This document shows, in pieces, positions 16,572 through 28,436 of a stretch of DNA of 64,000 nucleotides. The DNA is from Pratylenchus scribneri (taxonomy: Eukaryota; Nematoda; Chromadorea; Rhabditida; Pratylenchidae): NCBI GenBank assembly GCA_030063045.1, contig JAQSEB010000059.1, positions 3,596,001 through 3,660,000 of the forward strand, in the 5' to 3' direction. Each line of letters opens with the position of its first letter. Position 1 is the first letter of the stretch. A program made the position numbers and the translations under genes. The notes under the pieces were generated by a model. It was not told where the DNA came from and did not search any database. It was given only the letters and a program-made list of their open reading frames with translations.

Positions 16572-19500
16572 TCAAGGACCAATGATTTTAAGGTGTTGAT
16601 CAGAGGAAGAAGGAGGAAATCCAAATTGGGAACCTGGAAAATATTAAAAATTTAATATTTAAAAATTAAATTACTGACTTTGACTCCGAAATGAAGCGGG
16701 AATGACGCGAACGAGTGGAGGGGACATTGAATAATTTGTGGGGAACGGAGGAGGCAATGAACATTGAGAAGGCCGAGGCGATGGATTCGTCGTTGAATTG
16801 GCCTGCTGGGCCATTGGGCTGAAAATGGGAAATGAATTGAATGAAAAATGGAAGAATATAATTGGATAATTGAATGAGAATAGAGGGTAGATGAACATAT
16901 TTGAATTTGGGGACTGGGGAAAGGGATGACAATTATTGGTTAAGGAATGAAATGAAATATAAATTGGCAAAATTCGGTAAAAATTTGGTCAATGGATTGG
17001 CCATATTGTCTGGTTGCCAAATTAGTGGCCCACAAATTCATTTTCCCTCAGTTCACCTCACTGAAATTGTCACCCGATTGATGGCAGTGGCATTTTGGCT
17101 GCCAGGAATGTGCATTGAAGTGGACCGGGTCATGAATGGACTAAATATATAATATAATGGATTTATTATTAAATTTGGGGGAGGAATATTCAGTATTATA
17201 CCTTCCAGGGGGCGTTGTGAAGGGCGAGGAAAGGGCGGTCGGTGATTTGGCACGGACACCGTGGATGACATCATCCAAATGGGTTTGCAACAAATCACAA
17301 ACCAAAAGTGAGTCTTTGACCTGCAAAAATGTGAATTTATTCAATTTAAAATGATTTTATCCGAAAAATTATGGACTTAATTGGTCTATAAATTTTAATA
17401 ACTAAAATGTAAAAATATCGAAAAATAAATAAAATTATTTTTAAATTGACTGATTTCAACTATTTTGGGTCAATTTGGTTTTATCCTTTTTAATAATATT
17501 TTTTGCATTTCTAAATACTTATTCAATTTCGCCCACCATTTTATCATAAACATCCTGCGGATAAAGGCAATCCCTCCTGAGGCGATCCTGAATTCTTTTT
17601 GGATCCTGCGAAATGTACGCATGTTTTGGAGTTGACCTTAAAATGAAATTGAAAAAGGGATATTATGAATTAATGCGAAGATGTAACCAAAATCAAATAA
17701 ATTTAATAATAATTTTTTACCTGGCCACTTTTGGCTGCTCATCTCCCAATGTCCTCAATGCCTCGGCAATATAGTCTGGATCTTGGCTGAGTTCGTGGAT
17801 GGCATCCGCCGACATATAAACACCAGCAGATGAACCTTTGTTTTTGCCAACACTTGATTTTTTGCCACCGCCTCCAAAAAATGATGCTGAAAGGCATTGA
17901 ATTTTTTATTCAAATATTTAATTTTAGCCTAAGTCCCAATGCCCCTCTCATTATTACCTGTTTCCCCAGAATTAATGGATTCCCAATTTTCGAGACTCAA
18001 AAAGGAAAGGATTTTTTGCATTTGGAATTTTTTGAAAAGACGAGATTGGATGGAATGGAATTGGAGGATGAGACACGCAATTTGCCAGAATTGCAAAAGA
18101 GAATGAATGAGGCATTCCAATTCCATTCATTCATTCACAAAAATGGGGCAAATTGATGGAAATGGAAATGGTAGGGGGGGGGGGGAATCCGGCTAAGCAA
18201 AATGAAAAGAAGAAGCTGTCTTTGGCCCATTTTTATTGTTTTTTTGTTGAATCATTTGGAATGGAGGGAGGAATAATGTTTGATGAAGGGGAAAACCATG
18301 GAAAATGAGGATGGATGGGTGAATAATCCACGTAAATTTGCGCTCAATGGGAAAAGAAAATAAAACGGCTAAAAACTCATAAGATTTATGAAATGGCTAA
18401 ATAATATTAAAGTTTTAGAGTAGGAGGAATCTCTTATGAAAGAATCTAATCAAATAAATATTTTTTTAAACTATTTTTTCACTGGGTCCTGATTCTGAGC
18501 TAAACTAAATTGAGTCCTCAATCTTTGCTTATTAATTGTGACCAATCCCAAGAATTCCCCATAATTTAAATATGAATATTCCACTCACCAGCTGTCCTTC
18601 CAACGGCTCCACAACCCCCGGCCCCCGTTGCCGATGTATTTGTTTTTGTTCCCTTCATCGGGAAAAAATGATGGCCTCCATTATGTTGGATGCTGGCCTG
18701 GCGAAGGGCATCAACGGGAATTTTGCCGGTCCTAACACCTTTGTGCAGTTTGATCCTTTGCGCAAATGAAAGTGGCGACATTGAGGATTGGCCGTGCGGT
18801 GGTTTTTGTTGGGAGGAGGGTGGTTGAGAAGAGGAAAGGGGCCGAAATGTTTGGAAGCCAATCTCCGGTTGTTTTTGTTGCAAATGCAGATTATTGGCAT
18901 CATCAAAAATGAACCTAAAATTGGAGGAAATTATTTGAATATTTAATTGTGAGGAAAAAGTTTAGATAATTTGAATTCAAATGAAATTTATTTAACCAAA
19001 TTAAAGAAATTTCTGATATTAATTTGGTCCAAAATGTTGCCATAAATATTCACTTTTATTCCTATTTTATTACCCATTTCGATGTGTGGATTCTTCTCCC
19101 TCTTTTATATGTCCATTTTGTTCTGCCAATTGTGGAGAAGGATACGGTGGCGGCTCCTGTGATTGAGCCTTCTGGGCACGGATCCCTCCAAATCCAAAGG
19201 GCCAACGCCTTCCACTTTGTGGCGAATTTGGCGCAGAATTGACCTTTTTGGTGGCGTGCAAATCCGGTGATGATGCTGGAAATCAAATTAATCATTATAC
19301 TTTTGTAATATTATTCTAATTTTATATAAATTGTTTAATCCATTGAATCCAATTTATAAAAACCAAAGGGAATTCTAGCTGGGTAGCCCAATTTAAATGT
19401 TTTTTCTTCATTTTCCCCTTCAAAAATACGTTCAATTTCGCGCCATTTTTTGCCCTCAGCTGCTGCCTTTTCCTTGGCCAATTCCACCGTTGATCTGGAT

Positions 19501-20082
19501 CGACTGCTGGAAGTATGCCCTGTATGGGTCCCTCTTCGTTGGCCGCCCCCATCAGCCACTGCCGTACTCTTCGATTTGGACGATGGAAGAGGTGGCTTAT
19601 CCGCAAATTTCTGTTAAAAATGGTCAAATCAAGTTTTGCATAAATTGTATTTGGTCACAAATAATTGCCATTTATTCGAATAAAGATTTTGTCAAATTAT
19701 TCAAACTATCCCTCTACTTTCATATAATAAATTAATAATTAAAATTTCCAATTTTTCTCCGATTCCATTTCCCCTTCCATACCCGACTGCTTTGTTGTGT
19801 GCTCCGATCCATTCGATCCAGTTGTTGTTGATCGCCCATTCCAATTTGTTGTGGGCCTGTCCCGCTGCCACCTCCTTTTGGCCCTGCCTCCTTTTCCAAT
19901 TCGGCCCTACTTTGGGATCGGTTTATTTTTGTGATTCCTCGATAAAAAATTGAGAAGAATGGAGCAATTTCACGGGATGGTGATGTTTTTGCTGATTGGC
20001 TGCCTTTTTGTGAGTGTTTTCGCTTTTCCAATCCGGCGGATGAAGATTTGGCCGAAGATGGTTTCATCTTCTCCTGCGGCAT
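16572..20082 (-). CDS. Orphan Ser/Gly/Pro-rich, probably disordered protein
   Basis: Ten exons keep phase throughout and give 581 residues: 20082-19783, 19610-19364, 19275-19074, 18914-18589, 17886-17721, 17636-17537, 17320-17202, 17140-17057, 16818-16679, 16633-16572. The ATG at 20082 lies about 25 nt after a TTTCAG acceptor, as for a trans-spliced start. The N-terminal half is Lys/Ser-rich with SRSRS, PPLPSSKSK and SSPDLHATKK, a style typical of scaffold or cytoskeletal adaptors with kinase and 14-3-3 sites. Two segments look folded or helical: an Ala/Glu stretch (VELAKEKAAAEGKKWREIE) and exons 5-7 (AIHELSQDPDYIAEALRTL … DSLLVCDLLQTHLDDVIHG). The tail is Pro/Ser-rich. If the donor at 17536 is not used, exon 6 runs to a TAA at 17519-17521, giving a shorter 452-residue form. 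I do not recognise the family. The gene model is firmer than its function. Confidence 0.65.
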
Positions 20083-21125
20083 TCTTTTCTAATTAATTTG
20101 GCAGCTGAAAGGAATAAAGATTAAATGTAATTGTTAAAAGGGAACTAAAGCATGCAAATACCGCTCCTGAATATGCTATTTATTTTCTTACAAATCATGA
20201 GTTAATTAGAATGTAATTTTGTAAGCAAAAATGAAGGATGTTTTCTTTTCCTCTAATTCGCTTCATTAAATCCAAAAAAATTCAACCGGATTTGGTCCAT
20301 TTCGCGCCAGATGGACTTCCACCAAATTTATTACTCTACTAAAATTGGGGACAATGGAAATTCTTTCAAAAAGTCATCCAACTGTTGGACAATAAAACAT
20401 GCCCCCAAAGCCCATTTCTTGTCCCTTTTTGTGTCTTTTTTTGCTTGGCCAATGTCCATCCATCCACGAATCCCGTTGGTGGACAGATTATTCTCCCAAG
20501 GGATTTTATATGAAGGGAGCACATTTTTGGCTGCTGCTGGTGGGCCAAATTTTATGAAATTTGATGTGACAGCAAAAAAGGAAGAGTTTTTGAATATTTT
20601 TTTTGGATTTAAAAATTCCAACAAATTTCCCAGAGGAGAATGAAAATAATCGGAAAAATGCAAAAAAAAAAAAAAAACAATAAAATGTTCATAAAAGTGA
20701 ATAGAGGAAAAAGAAAAATTAATATGAAAAATATTTTTAAAATGAGAAAAATTTTGTTCAATATTTGAGAATTTAAATGAATTAAATATTTGGATTGGAT
20801 TTAAATAAATTTGTAAGACCTACAGGGATTAAGATTTCCCTGGGTGGTTTATTGGGCGAAAAAAGGGGGTTTGTCCCAAAAGTTTTGGCCAATTTTATGG
20901 CCAATAAATGATTGGGGATCAAAATAACAATTGCACATCTTTGAGAGAATAAATGCTAAAATATTTTTCTGAAAAGGCTTTTAAAATAATTTCTGGAGGA
21001 AGAAAAGAATCGGAAAAATGTTCAAAGCAAATAATAACAAAAAAAGCAAAAGCAAAACCATTAAGATTAAATATAGCCGGCGGGATATATCAAAAGCATT
21101 CCTATCCCCCATAAGGATTTTTGTT
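20083..21125. other. Gene-free AT-rich interval upstream of the orphan gene
   Basis: No supported gene. An overlapping pair of 110-codon frames at 20311-20663, one on each strand, has no recognisable domain. A poly-A run of 16 lies near 20662-20677. Confidence 0.5.
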
Positions 21126-21345
21126 TCCGCCTAGTTAGAATAATTCCGCCTGGTTAGAATAATTCCGCCTGGTTAGAATAATTCCGCCTGGCTAGAATAA
21201 TTCCGCCTGGTTAGAATAATTCCGCCTGGTTAGAATAATTCCGCCTGGTTAGAATAATTCCGCCTGGTTAGAATAATTCCGCCTGGTTAGAATAATTCCG
21301 CCTGGTTAGAATAATTCCGCCTATAGTTAGATTAATTCGCCCGTT
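21126..21345 (-). repeat. 19-bp minisatellite array 2, inverted relative of array 1
   Basis: About ten tandem units read GTTAGAATAATTCCGCCTG on the plus strand. The reverse complement starts CAGGCGGAATTATTCTAAC, so the core GGCGGAATTATTCT is shared with arrays 1 and 3, but the spacer is shorter and the orientation opposite. The right end degenerates (TAGTTAGATTAATTCGCCC, then TTCCGCCTAAG). Confidence 0.9.
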
Positions 21346-24300
21346 CTGATTTTGATTCCGCCTAAGATTATGGCCAAGAATAAGAGGGATGCTCATTCAT
21401 TTTCCCATTTTTCTGTTGATTGATAAATGATCAATTTGAAGATTTGAACATAATAATATATTTCATTGAATGGAGGAAGTGATTGTGATTGATGAGGGAA
21501 ATATGGCCATCAAAATTGAAAATAGAATTTTTTTGGACGAATATTCAGGATGGATGGAAGAGGAAAACAGAAAATTGTATAGTTTTAATAAATAAAATTT
21601 GATGAACATTTTAATGAAGTTTGGCCATTGTTTTTTCCAACAAAAATGGGAAAGACTACAAAAAAATTAGCCGAATGGATTGAAAATTTTGGAAATAGAA
21701 GCTAACAAAAAAGTGGGATAGGGGGATGAACACTTTTTTGAAGGAATAATGAACCGAATGCTCAATGCTTCTCCTCACATTTTGTTTCGCATTTAATAAA
21801 CAGAAATGCGGAAAAAAGGCTTAAAAAGGAATGGAAATGGACGGTTGAAGAAATGAGTCAGCTGGGCCAAAAGAAAGAAGGGAAGAGTGTCCTTATTTTG
21901 TTAGGTAGAAAATGGGATTGGAAGAAGGAAAAATGAGAATTGAAAATATTCAATCCTTTGTGGATGACGTTCATCCTCCCTCCTTTATTATTTGTTTGTT
22001 TTATAAATTGGGAAATTGGTTAACGTGAAAATTATTTGAACCATAAATTTGGCCAAGTTCAGGTCACATGAACAATATCCATTTTTTCAGCATTTTTCAG
22101 TACAGTCCAAATTCGAAATTTTCCAATGGCATTCGGAGATTTGGAAAGGCCACCATAAAATTCAATCACAGAAACCAAAACAAATTCTGCCTCATTCTCT
22201 ACCGTTGGCTGCTGATGAGGAAAATGAAAGGGCGGCAAAAAGGAAAGGAAAAAATGTGAATTGAGATTGAGGGGAAATTGGTGTTGGGTGGAGGCAATAA
22301 AAGTTGGCCTTGGGACCCATCAAAATGTGGAGGCAAGCCAAAATTGGCTCCAATCAAAATCACACCTCCTTTTTCTCTGGCAAAAATAAAAAAACATTGG
22401 GGTGTGCCCTTTCCAATTTTATTGTTTTTTTTTGGAAAGAAACCGCAAATAAGAATGAAAAAAGGAATTTATGTATTGGCCAAAACTACCCCTCGATTTG
22501 TTGAAAGATTGAATTTGAAAAGAATTAATTCTTTTTAGCAAATAAAAAGGGCCGATGTTTAAGTGAATTGGGATTTGTTTTTTGTTTCCCTTCTTCCAAT
22601 ATTGGCCCTCAATTAATTTAAAAGTATTCACTAGAGGGGAATGTGGATGCTCAAGTGGAAAAAGCGAAGGAACATAAATTGTGCTTTTAGCTCTATTAAA
22701 AATGGGAAAATTGGTTGAATTTTGTTTGTTTTTTCAGCCTTCATTATTGCCAAAAATATTACAATTGGAATATGAATGTGGGAATGAAAGGGAAATGCTT
22801 TTAAGAAGAATTTAAGGGAAAAGAGAGGAGAAATTATGGCACATTGGCCCATTTCCTCTGGCCATGCCATTGACCCGCGAAAAGAGAATTGACACTTTTG
22901 GGTGGAGGAAGCCAAACTGGCAATTATGCAAATGTTCCCATCCCAGTGAGAACAAAAGATTTGGAAAGTGACAAAAAGGAAGATTTGAATTTGGCCAATA
23001 CAAATGGCACACTATTTTAGTGAGAATTATTATAAAATTGAGATTGAAAAATGGAAGCATATTTTAGGCCATTCTAAATTTATTGATGTTTAATTTAAAT
23101 TGTTTAAAAAGTCAATTGCCGAAAAAGAAGGCAAATTGTTCTGCATCTGCACTAAAAATCAGTTGCCAAAAAGGGGAAATTGAATTTGGATTGAATTTCC
23201 TTGGCGAAAGAAGGCCCAATTTCCTTTTTAAAATAAAATGAAACATTTTAACGATTAAAATTTGGCACTGAAACGAAAAGAAAATTGAAAAAAACATTCA
23301 TAAAAGAACAATTAGAGGGAACAAAATTCCAATAATTTAAATTATTCATTGTAAATTTATGCAACAAATTTGCACTTTGGCAGATTTTCCGCCCATTTTT
23401 GAGTATTTTCACACTATTTTAGTATTTAAAAGAGGAATTTGCCAAAATTTGTCCATGCTAGTTTGGAAACAAATGACAAATGGCGCCCAAATGGCCAATA
23501 AATTCCTTTTAATGGAATGGGAAAAATGAGCCGAAAATTGATGAAAAAAGAATAAAACAATTTAATTGGGAGGAATAAAAAATGAGTGAAATAAAAAAGG
23601 AAAAAATCAAAATGAATTGAAAGGAAAATGTGCACCAAAAAGTAATATAATTTTGAAATATTTTTTGCGCATTAAATTAGGACAAAATTTGTAGAATTCA
23701 TTCAATTTCAATGCATGAATCCAATCCAATTCAAGGAATATGCAATATTCTCCTTGAATGGACACAAAGAATGAATGAATTGGGGGAGGAATGGTCAACT
23801 CAAAATGGATGGAATATGGGCGAATAAATTGTTGTCGGGGAATTGTGGGTGGGTAAAATGGATTTTGGGGAATTTTGCTGGATGGATTGAATTTTGGAAG
23901 GGACGAAGGCGGTCAGCCCTTTGAAATGCAAATTTTCAATGGGGGGGGGGGGGCGGAAGGCAGAGGAAAGGCCAATTTCTTGGCTAATTTGCGGGAAATT
24001 GATGGATGATGGAAATGAATTGAGATGCGAATATATTGGAAGGAATTGGATTACTATATTATTTTGTGATTTTATTAGATTAAGAGATTCATTACATCGA
24101 GTTTTAGATGTTCCAAAATGGATGGATGGGTAATATATATTCCATCCAAAATATTTGCGCACAAAAATGCGCGCACTCAAAAGATTCAAGATAAGAACAA
24201 ATTTGTGAGCGGTGTTTCTCAGCGGGTGCGCGGGATATTCAAGATGGATTTGGGGGAGGAAATTGGATTGGAATTGGATTCAAATTTGGATGTTACCAAA

Positions 24301-25466
24301 TAATAGGATGGAAAGTGGGGGAAAAAAGAAAGAAGATGGTATTCGATATTGGTATATGTATTATTTTTTTAGAATTATTTTGGAAGAAATGAATTTGTTC
24401 AGCAAATCATTCATTAAATCTAAGGGATTGAATGGATTTTAATATTGCTTAATAAATTAAATTTGCATTTCAATCAATTCCTCCTCTGACTAAAGAATTT
24501 AATCTAACTAGTTTAAAGAAAGGTGAAGGTTAGACTATATTTGGCCAAAATGGACATAAAGGTGGGAGAGAAAGTCAAATGTGGCGAAGAAAATAATTGT
24601 AAAAAGATTAAAAGAAGGAAATGGCCAAAAAAACTAACAAAAAAATGGCCACCATAAAAGCCAAAAATGGACTTCCAAGGCAAAAAAGTCATTCATTCAT
24701 GTAAAAATTCCAATGGACAAAAAGATTCTTCCCTCTGGTATTTGACAAAAATGATGGAATGAGTGGGATAAGTGAATGAATGGAGAATGGACACACATTT
24801 GAATAAAATAATTAAATATTTAATAATTAATTTGAAGAATATTCCAGGAAAAAGCTGTGGTAAATTGAAATAAATAACAAAAATGAATGAGAAGCGGGGC
24901 CAACAAAGACAGAAAATTTGGGAAAATGAAGAGGAAATTGGCAGAAAATCTATTAAGTGATTAATTGGTCTCCTTTCGGTGGAGAGAAGGATGGCGAGGA
25001 AGCAAGGAGGAATCGATGGCCCCACAGGGGAGAAAGGCGATGAAAAATATAAAGGGGGCTATGGTGCCAAAACACCCCAAACCTATTGGCGCCAATTGTT
25101 TTGCAAGGTCTTCTCCCCTCAAGGAAGGAGTCAACAGCTGTGGGGGGTAGAAGGAAAGAAACGAATATATGGGTGGCAAAATTAGGTCAAAATAGGCGTC
25201 AAAATGCGTAAAAATGAGCTAATAAGCTGCATTTGATTGGCCAAAAAGAATTTTTAATTAATTGGGATATGCCTCAACAGAAACTATTTATTAGAATAGA
25301 TAGGAAGAAGAAATTCAAAAGATTGGGAAAACACAAATTGACTCAAAAAATTGGCCTTTTTTGCATTAAGCTTTGGTAAATAACTAATTAGTATTGAATT
25401 TGGTTGGATTAAATTGAAGAAAATGAGAAGAAAATGAAGATTTTTTGAATTCCATTTTTGTGAATT
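21346..25466. other. Gene-free purine-rich interval
   Basis: No exon chain that I can defend. A 13-G run is at 23941-23953. Open frames such as 23800-24189 (minus) and 24693-25025 (minus) are compositional, with Phe/Ile/Pro/Ser-rich translations of TCC- and ATT-rich DNA. The patch 24965-25185 is GC-richer and open in more than one frame but shows no motif. Confidence 0.5.
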
Positions 25467-25836
25467 TTACATTTCAAATGAATAGCAGAGGAAGAGGATA
25501 TCTCATAGGAATAATTTTTTGTAAAATTCCGGAAAATCGTAAAATTGAGGGTATTCCTCCCAATTCCATTTGACCGTTGTTGCCGATGGTCAGCACAGCA
25601 CATTTTCGCCTTCATCGAGCGCAATAAAATTGTTCCCCATTCCAAAATTTTCTCCCTGAGGAAACCGCAGCGGCAAAGTCCATAAAACAATTTTTACCGT
25701 CGCCGATTCTATTTGGATGAGATATACCCTCCGGGCGAATCCAATCAAATCCATAAAATTGGACATGGGGCAATGCCGCCCCAAACCCACCAATTCCCAG
25801 TCCAACATCATAATTTTGTGTCCGAACTCCGAATTT
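25467..25836 (-). pseudogene. Possible fragment of a nematode FkbM-type methyltransferase
   Basis: One frame reads NYDVGLGIGGFGAALPHVQF then YGFDWIRPEG, GDGKNCFMDF and AAAVSSG. The order of a Gly-rich strand, LPxVxFYGFD and a later FxxAAVSSG resembles the SAM-binding start of the FkbM/Methyltransf_21 family expanded in nematodes. An in-frame TGA follows soon after, at about 25612-25614, and a stop lies just upstream (25837-25839); no start, signal or flanking exons were found. A second frame over 25590-25928 is also open for 112 codons. The patch is GC-richer than its surroundings. It could equally be chance; the assignment rests on remembered family pattern only. Confidence 0.25.
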
Positions 25837-27280
25837 TCAAAAAGCCAGCTGTTCCAAATGGCTTTCTCAAAAATATATGAGGTCATTGGAAACTTCATTT
25901 TTTTTATTTTCCTGAATATTTTGTTCAATTCCTTTAAGAAATTTTTACCCTGAATTGTTAATTGTATTATTGGAAAGGAAAATATGGAAAAAGGGCTTCT
26001 TTTGAAATGAATGAATCAATTGGGAATAAATAAAAATCAATTGGCCACAAAAAAGTGAAAGAAATTGGCCATAAGGTACATCAATTCAATGGCGGAATGC
26101 GCATGGCCTTTGCCCCTTTCATTCATTATTTATTGACATTTTATTGGCCAATTCAATTGAAATAGTGTGAAAGGTTAAATGAATGAATGAATGAGTAGGG
26201 ATTTGCTCATCAATCTTATTTTTGGCCAAATTGTGGAAAAATTACATTTGTGGATTTGATTTTTATTGGCCTATTTTAAAAAGCCCATCTATTGTTAATT
26301 TTTAAAAAAATTGTTATTTTTTCCCCTCGAAAGTGACATCCAGTAGTCATCAGATGTTCCTCATTCTTTTTGGCCAATAGCAAAATTCCGCGCATCAATT
26401 ATTTATTTGGCCTTTGAAAAGAGGGGAACAACAATAAAAAGGACAATGCAAGAGAGTAATCCAATAAATATTCCTCCTAAAATTGATATTTTTTTCAAAT
26501 TTCTTAACCAAATCGGTCTTGTCAAAATTGTAGCACATAATCATGTCATTTTGGATAAAAAAAATGAATTACCTACAACAATTTGGGGAATGAGGGGAAT
26601 CTGGGGCGGACCAGGTTAGAAGCTGTTGCTGGCTGCATCGGCGGATAATTTGCCCCCTGGATAGGAGGGATTAAAACTTAAAAATGAGGGAATTCAGATT
26701 CAGATCATTTTTGGATGCACATCTAATTAGCATTTTTCCCGATGGAATACTTAGTTAAGGTCGAAAGTAAAAAACCTCCTTTTTAATAAAACTTTCCATC
26801 AAGCATGAATGGAATATCAAAAAGCCATTATTTCCAGAAAAATCCATCCATCCTGTGAATACAAATGGGATAATTGCATCTTTAACAAGCGACCGGTTTC
26901 GGTTTTTTTAGATCAATTAAACAAGAACATTACTTAAAGATGCTTTAATGGAGAAGGGAAGAGGATATGGTTCAGCATTTTTTGTTTTATTTTGGATTAA
27001 TTTGGCCTAGGCTCAGTGTGGAAACCGCTTATAGGCGATTTCTTGGTAATAAAAGCGCTGCCACAGGGGTTTGGAGTGTGGACCCCCAATGGGTTTGGGG
27101 CAGAGACTCAGTTAAATGCGCTAGCGCACTGGTTTATTTTACAAATAAAGAATTTATTAAAGATAGATTAATGAATTGAATATTTGGGAATTGAATATTT
27201 GGATATAGATGAGGCGATCAATGTTTTTCCATCATTTTAATTGCACTTTTTCTTTCATCCATATTTTCACATCATCCGTG
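25837..27280. other. Gene-free interval downstream of the coiled-coil pair
   Basis: No supported gene. The segment 27030-27160 is unusually GC-rich for its surroundings, with the palindrome TGCGCTAGCGCA near 27116 and CCCCCAATGGG, and ends in an AATAAAG word; it may be a degraded element. A hairpin-flanked motif at 26876-26943 is listed separately. Confidence 0.45.
26876..26943. repeat. Short hairpin-flanked element with a motif shared at 28630
   Basis: A perfect 10-bp inverted repeat, GCATCTTTAA (26876-26885) and TTAAAGATGC (26934-26943), brackets the sequence ACCGGTTTCGGTT … TTTAG, TCAA … ACAAGAACA. Almost the same inner sequence occurs at about 28631-28668 without the flanking inverted repeat. 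It could be a miniature element or a small structured RNA; no other copy was noticed in the window. Confidence 0.4.
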
Positions 27281-27562
27281 TCACTGTTGTCCACCTTGTT
27301 GGTCTCGATTTCGTCGATTTGCACGCCAACGAGCCTTCTTCTCGCGCATCTGTCGGCGCCGTTCTTCTTCCTGTATACGTACTTCATTTTCCCTTTGCCT
27401 CAGTTCTTGTACCCGTCGCCTCAAATCTTCCCATGCACGTCGCTCCATTTCCATAAGTTGCTCCGATTCTTCAATTCTTCGCACATATTCTTCCTGCTCT
27501 CGTCGTATACAATCGCGTTCAGAATCCGAAGAAGAATCAGAAGAAGAGTCAGAAGTAGACAT
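27281..27562 (-). CDS. Small charged coiled-coil orphan, paralogue 1
   Basis: A single-exon frame encodes 93 residues. The N-terminus is an acidic Ser/Asp tract (MSTSDSSSDSSSDSE). The middle is a Glu/Arg-rich heptad-like helix and the C-terminus ends KARWRANRRNRDQQGGQQ. The neighbour at 28185-28436 ends KARWRARHNQNRDQQGGQQ, and the two are also alike at the DNA level around the stop, so they are a tandem duplication. A TCCCTTTCAG acceptor lies about 20 nt before the ATG in both. No signal peptide and no recognised domain. Nucleic-acid binding through the Arg/Gln tail, or coiled-coil pairing of the two proteins, is possible but speculative. Confidence 0.7.
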   Translation of the reverse strand: MSTSDSSSDSSSDSERDCIRREQEEYVRRIEESEQLMEMERRAWEDLRRRVQELRQRENEVRIQEEERRRQMREKKARWRANRRNRDQQGGQQ

Positions 27563-28184
27563 TTTAGCAATTTATTGAGGCTGAAAGGGAATTGGATCCA
27601 ATTTGAGCTGGGATTTTTTTAGGGAATTTGAAAAAGGATAAAATTGAAAAAATGCGCGTCAGATTTGGAATGGATGAAATAAAAAGAACGGGTACGGCCA
27701 ATAAAGATAATGAAAAACTAATGCTAATTCGGATTCTCCATTAACGAAAACCCCTAAATACATGTTTTTAGTAAAAAATAAAATTTTTTTTGGAAAAAAT
27801 GGGAGGGAGTGTACGAACTCCACCATTACCCCAAAAAGTCCAAATTGGCATTAAAAACTTAATGGTACTAATTTACAAATACATAGGTATATAAAAATAT
27901 AAACTTAAATCAATACTGAAATTGGTATCGCACAATGTACAATTGATAAATTTGCTCGTGAAAAATTTTATAGAATTCATCCATTTATAAGTCTAGCATT
28001 TATTATTTAATCAACTGAGATTTGATCCAGCAGGGAAAATTTGCAAGGAGAAATCATTAATAAATAAAAAAGATGACATTTATTAAAAATAGAAAAACAT
28101 TTTTGTGATTTCTTTTAAACAAAATTATTTATTTCTCTTCTTTCTTTTATTCCTTCTTAATTTCCAATCCATCGCCATATCAGA
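27563..28184. other. Spacer between the two coiled-coil paralogues
   Basis: AT-rich, with no further gene. The bases next to the first ATG resemble those upstream of the second paralogue: CAAATTG, then TCCCTTTCAGC on the minus strand. This suggests that the duplicated unit includes the 3' splice site and part of the upstream region. Confidence 0.5.
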
Positions 28185-28436
28185 TCACTGCTGTCCGCCT
28201 TGTTGATCACGATTCTGATTGTGACGTGCACGCCAACGAGCCTTCACTTGGCGATGTTGTTCCCGCACTCGATCTAGGGCAGCCTCACGTTCCTCCACAT
28301 CAATTTGGCGCCGCATCAATTCTTCTTCTAGTTGACGACGATTTTCTTGGGATTCACGAATCCATTCTTGTTGACGGCGAAGACGTTCCTCCACACGTTG
28401 AATAAGTTCTCGGTGTCTACGTAGTTCCTCAGACAT
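28185..28436 (-). CDS. Small charged coiled-coil orphan, paralogue 2
   Basis: A single-exon frame encodes 83 residues, almost entirely a Glu/Arg/Gln-rich helix (MSEELRRHRELIQRVEERL … REAALDRVREQHRQ) followed by the tail KARWRARHNQNRDQQGGQQ. It lacks the Ser/Asp N-terminal tract of paralogue 1, so the N-termini have diverged while the C-terminal 18 or so residues are conserved. A TCCCTTTCAG acceptor lies about 25 nt before the ATG, as expected for a trans-spliced or 5'-UTR-spliced start. Family and function unknown. Confidence 0.7.
   Translation of the reverse strand: MSEELRRHRELIQRVEERLRRQQEWIRESQENRRQLEEELMRRQIDVEEREAALDRVREQHRQVKARWRARHNQNRDQQGGQQ

Noticed and set aside
27209..27622. 137-codon plus-strand ORF rich in Phe, Ser and Leu
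   Set aside because: It is the reverse strand of the charged coiled-coil gene; the minus frame has a duplicated, conserved counterpart at 28185-28436.
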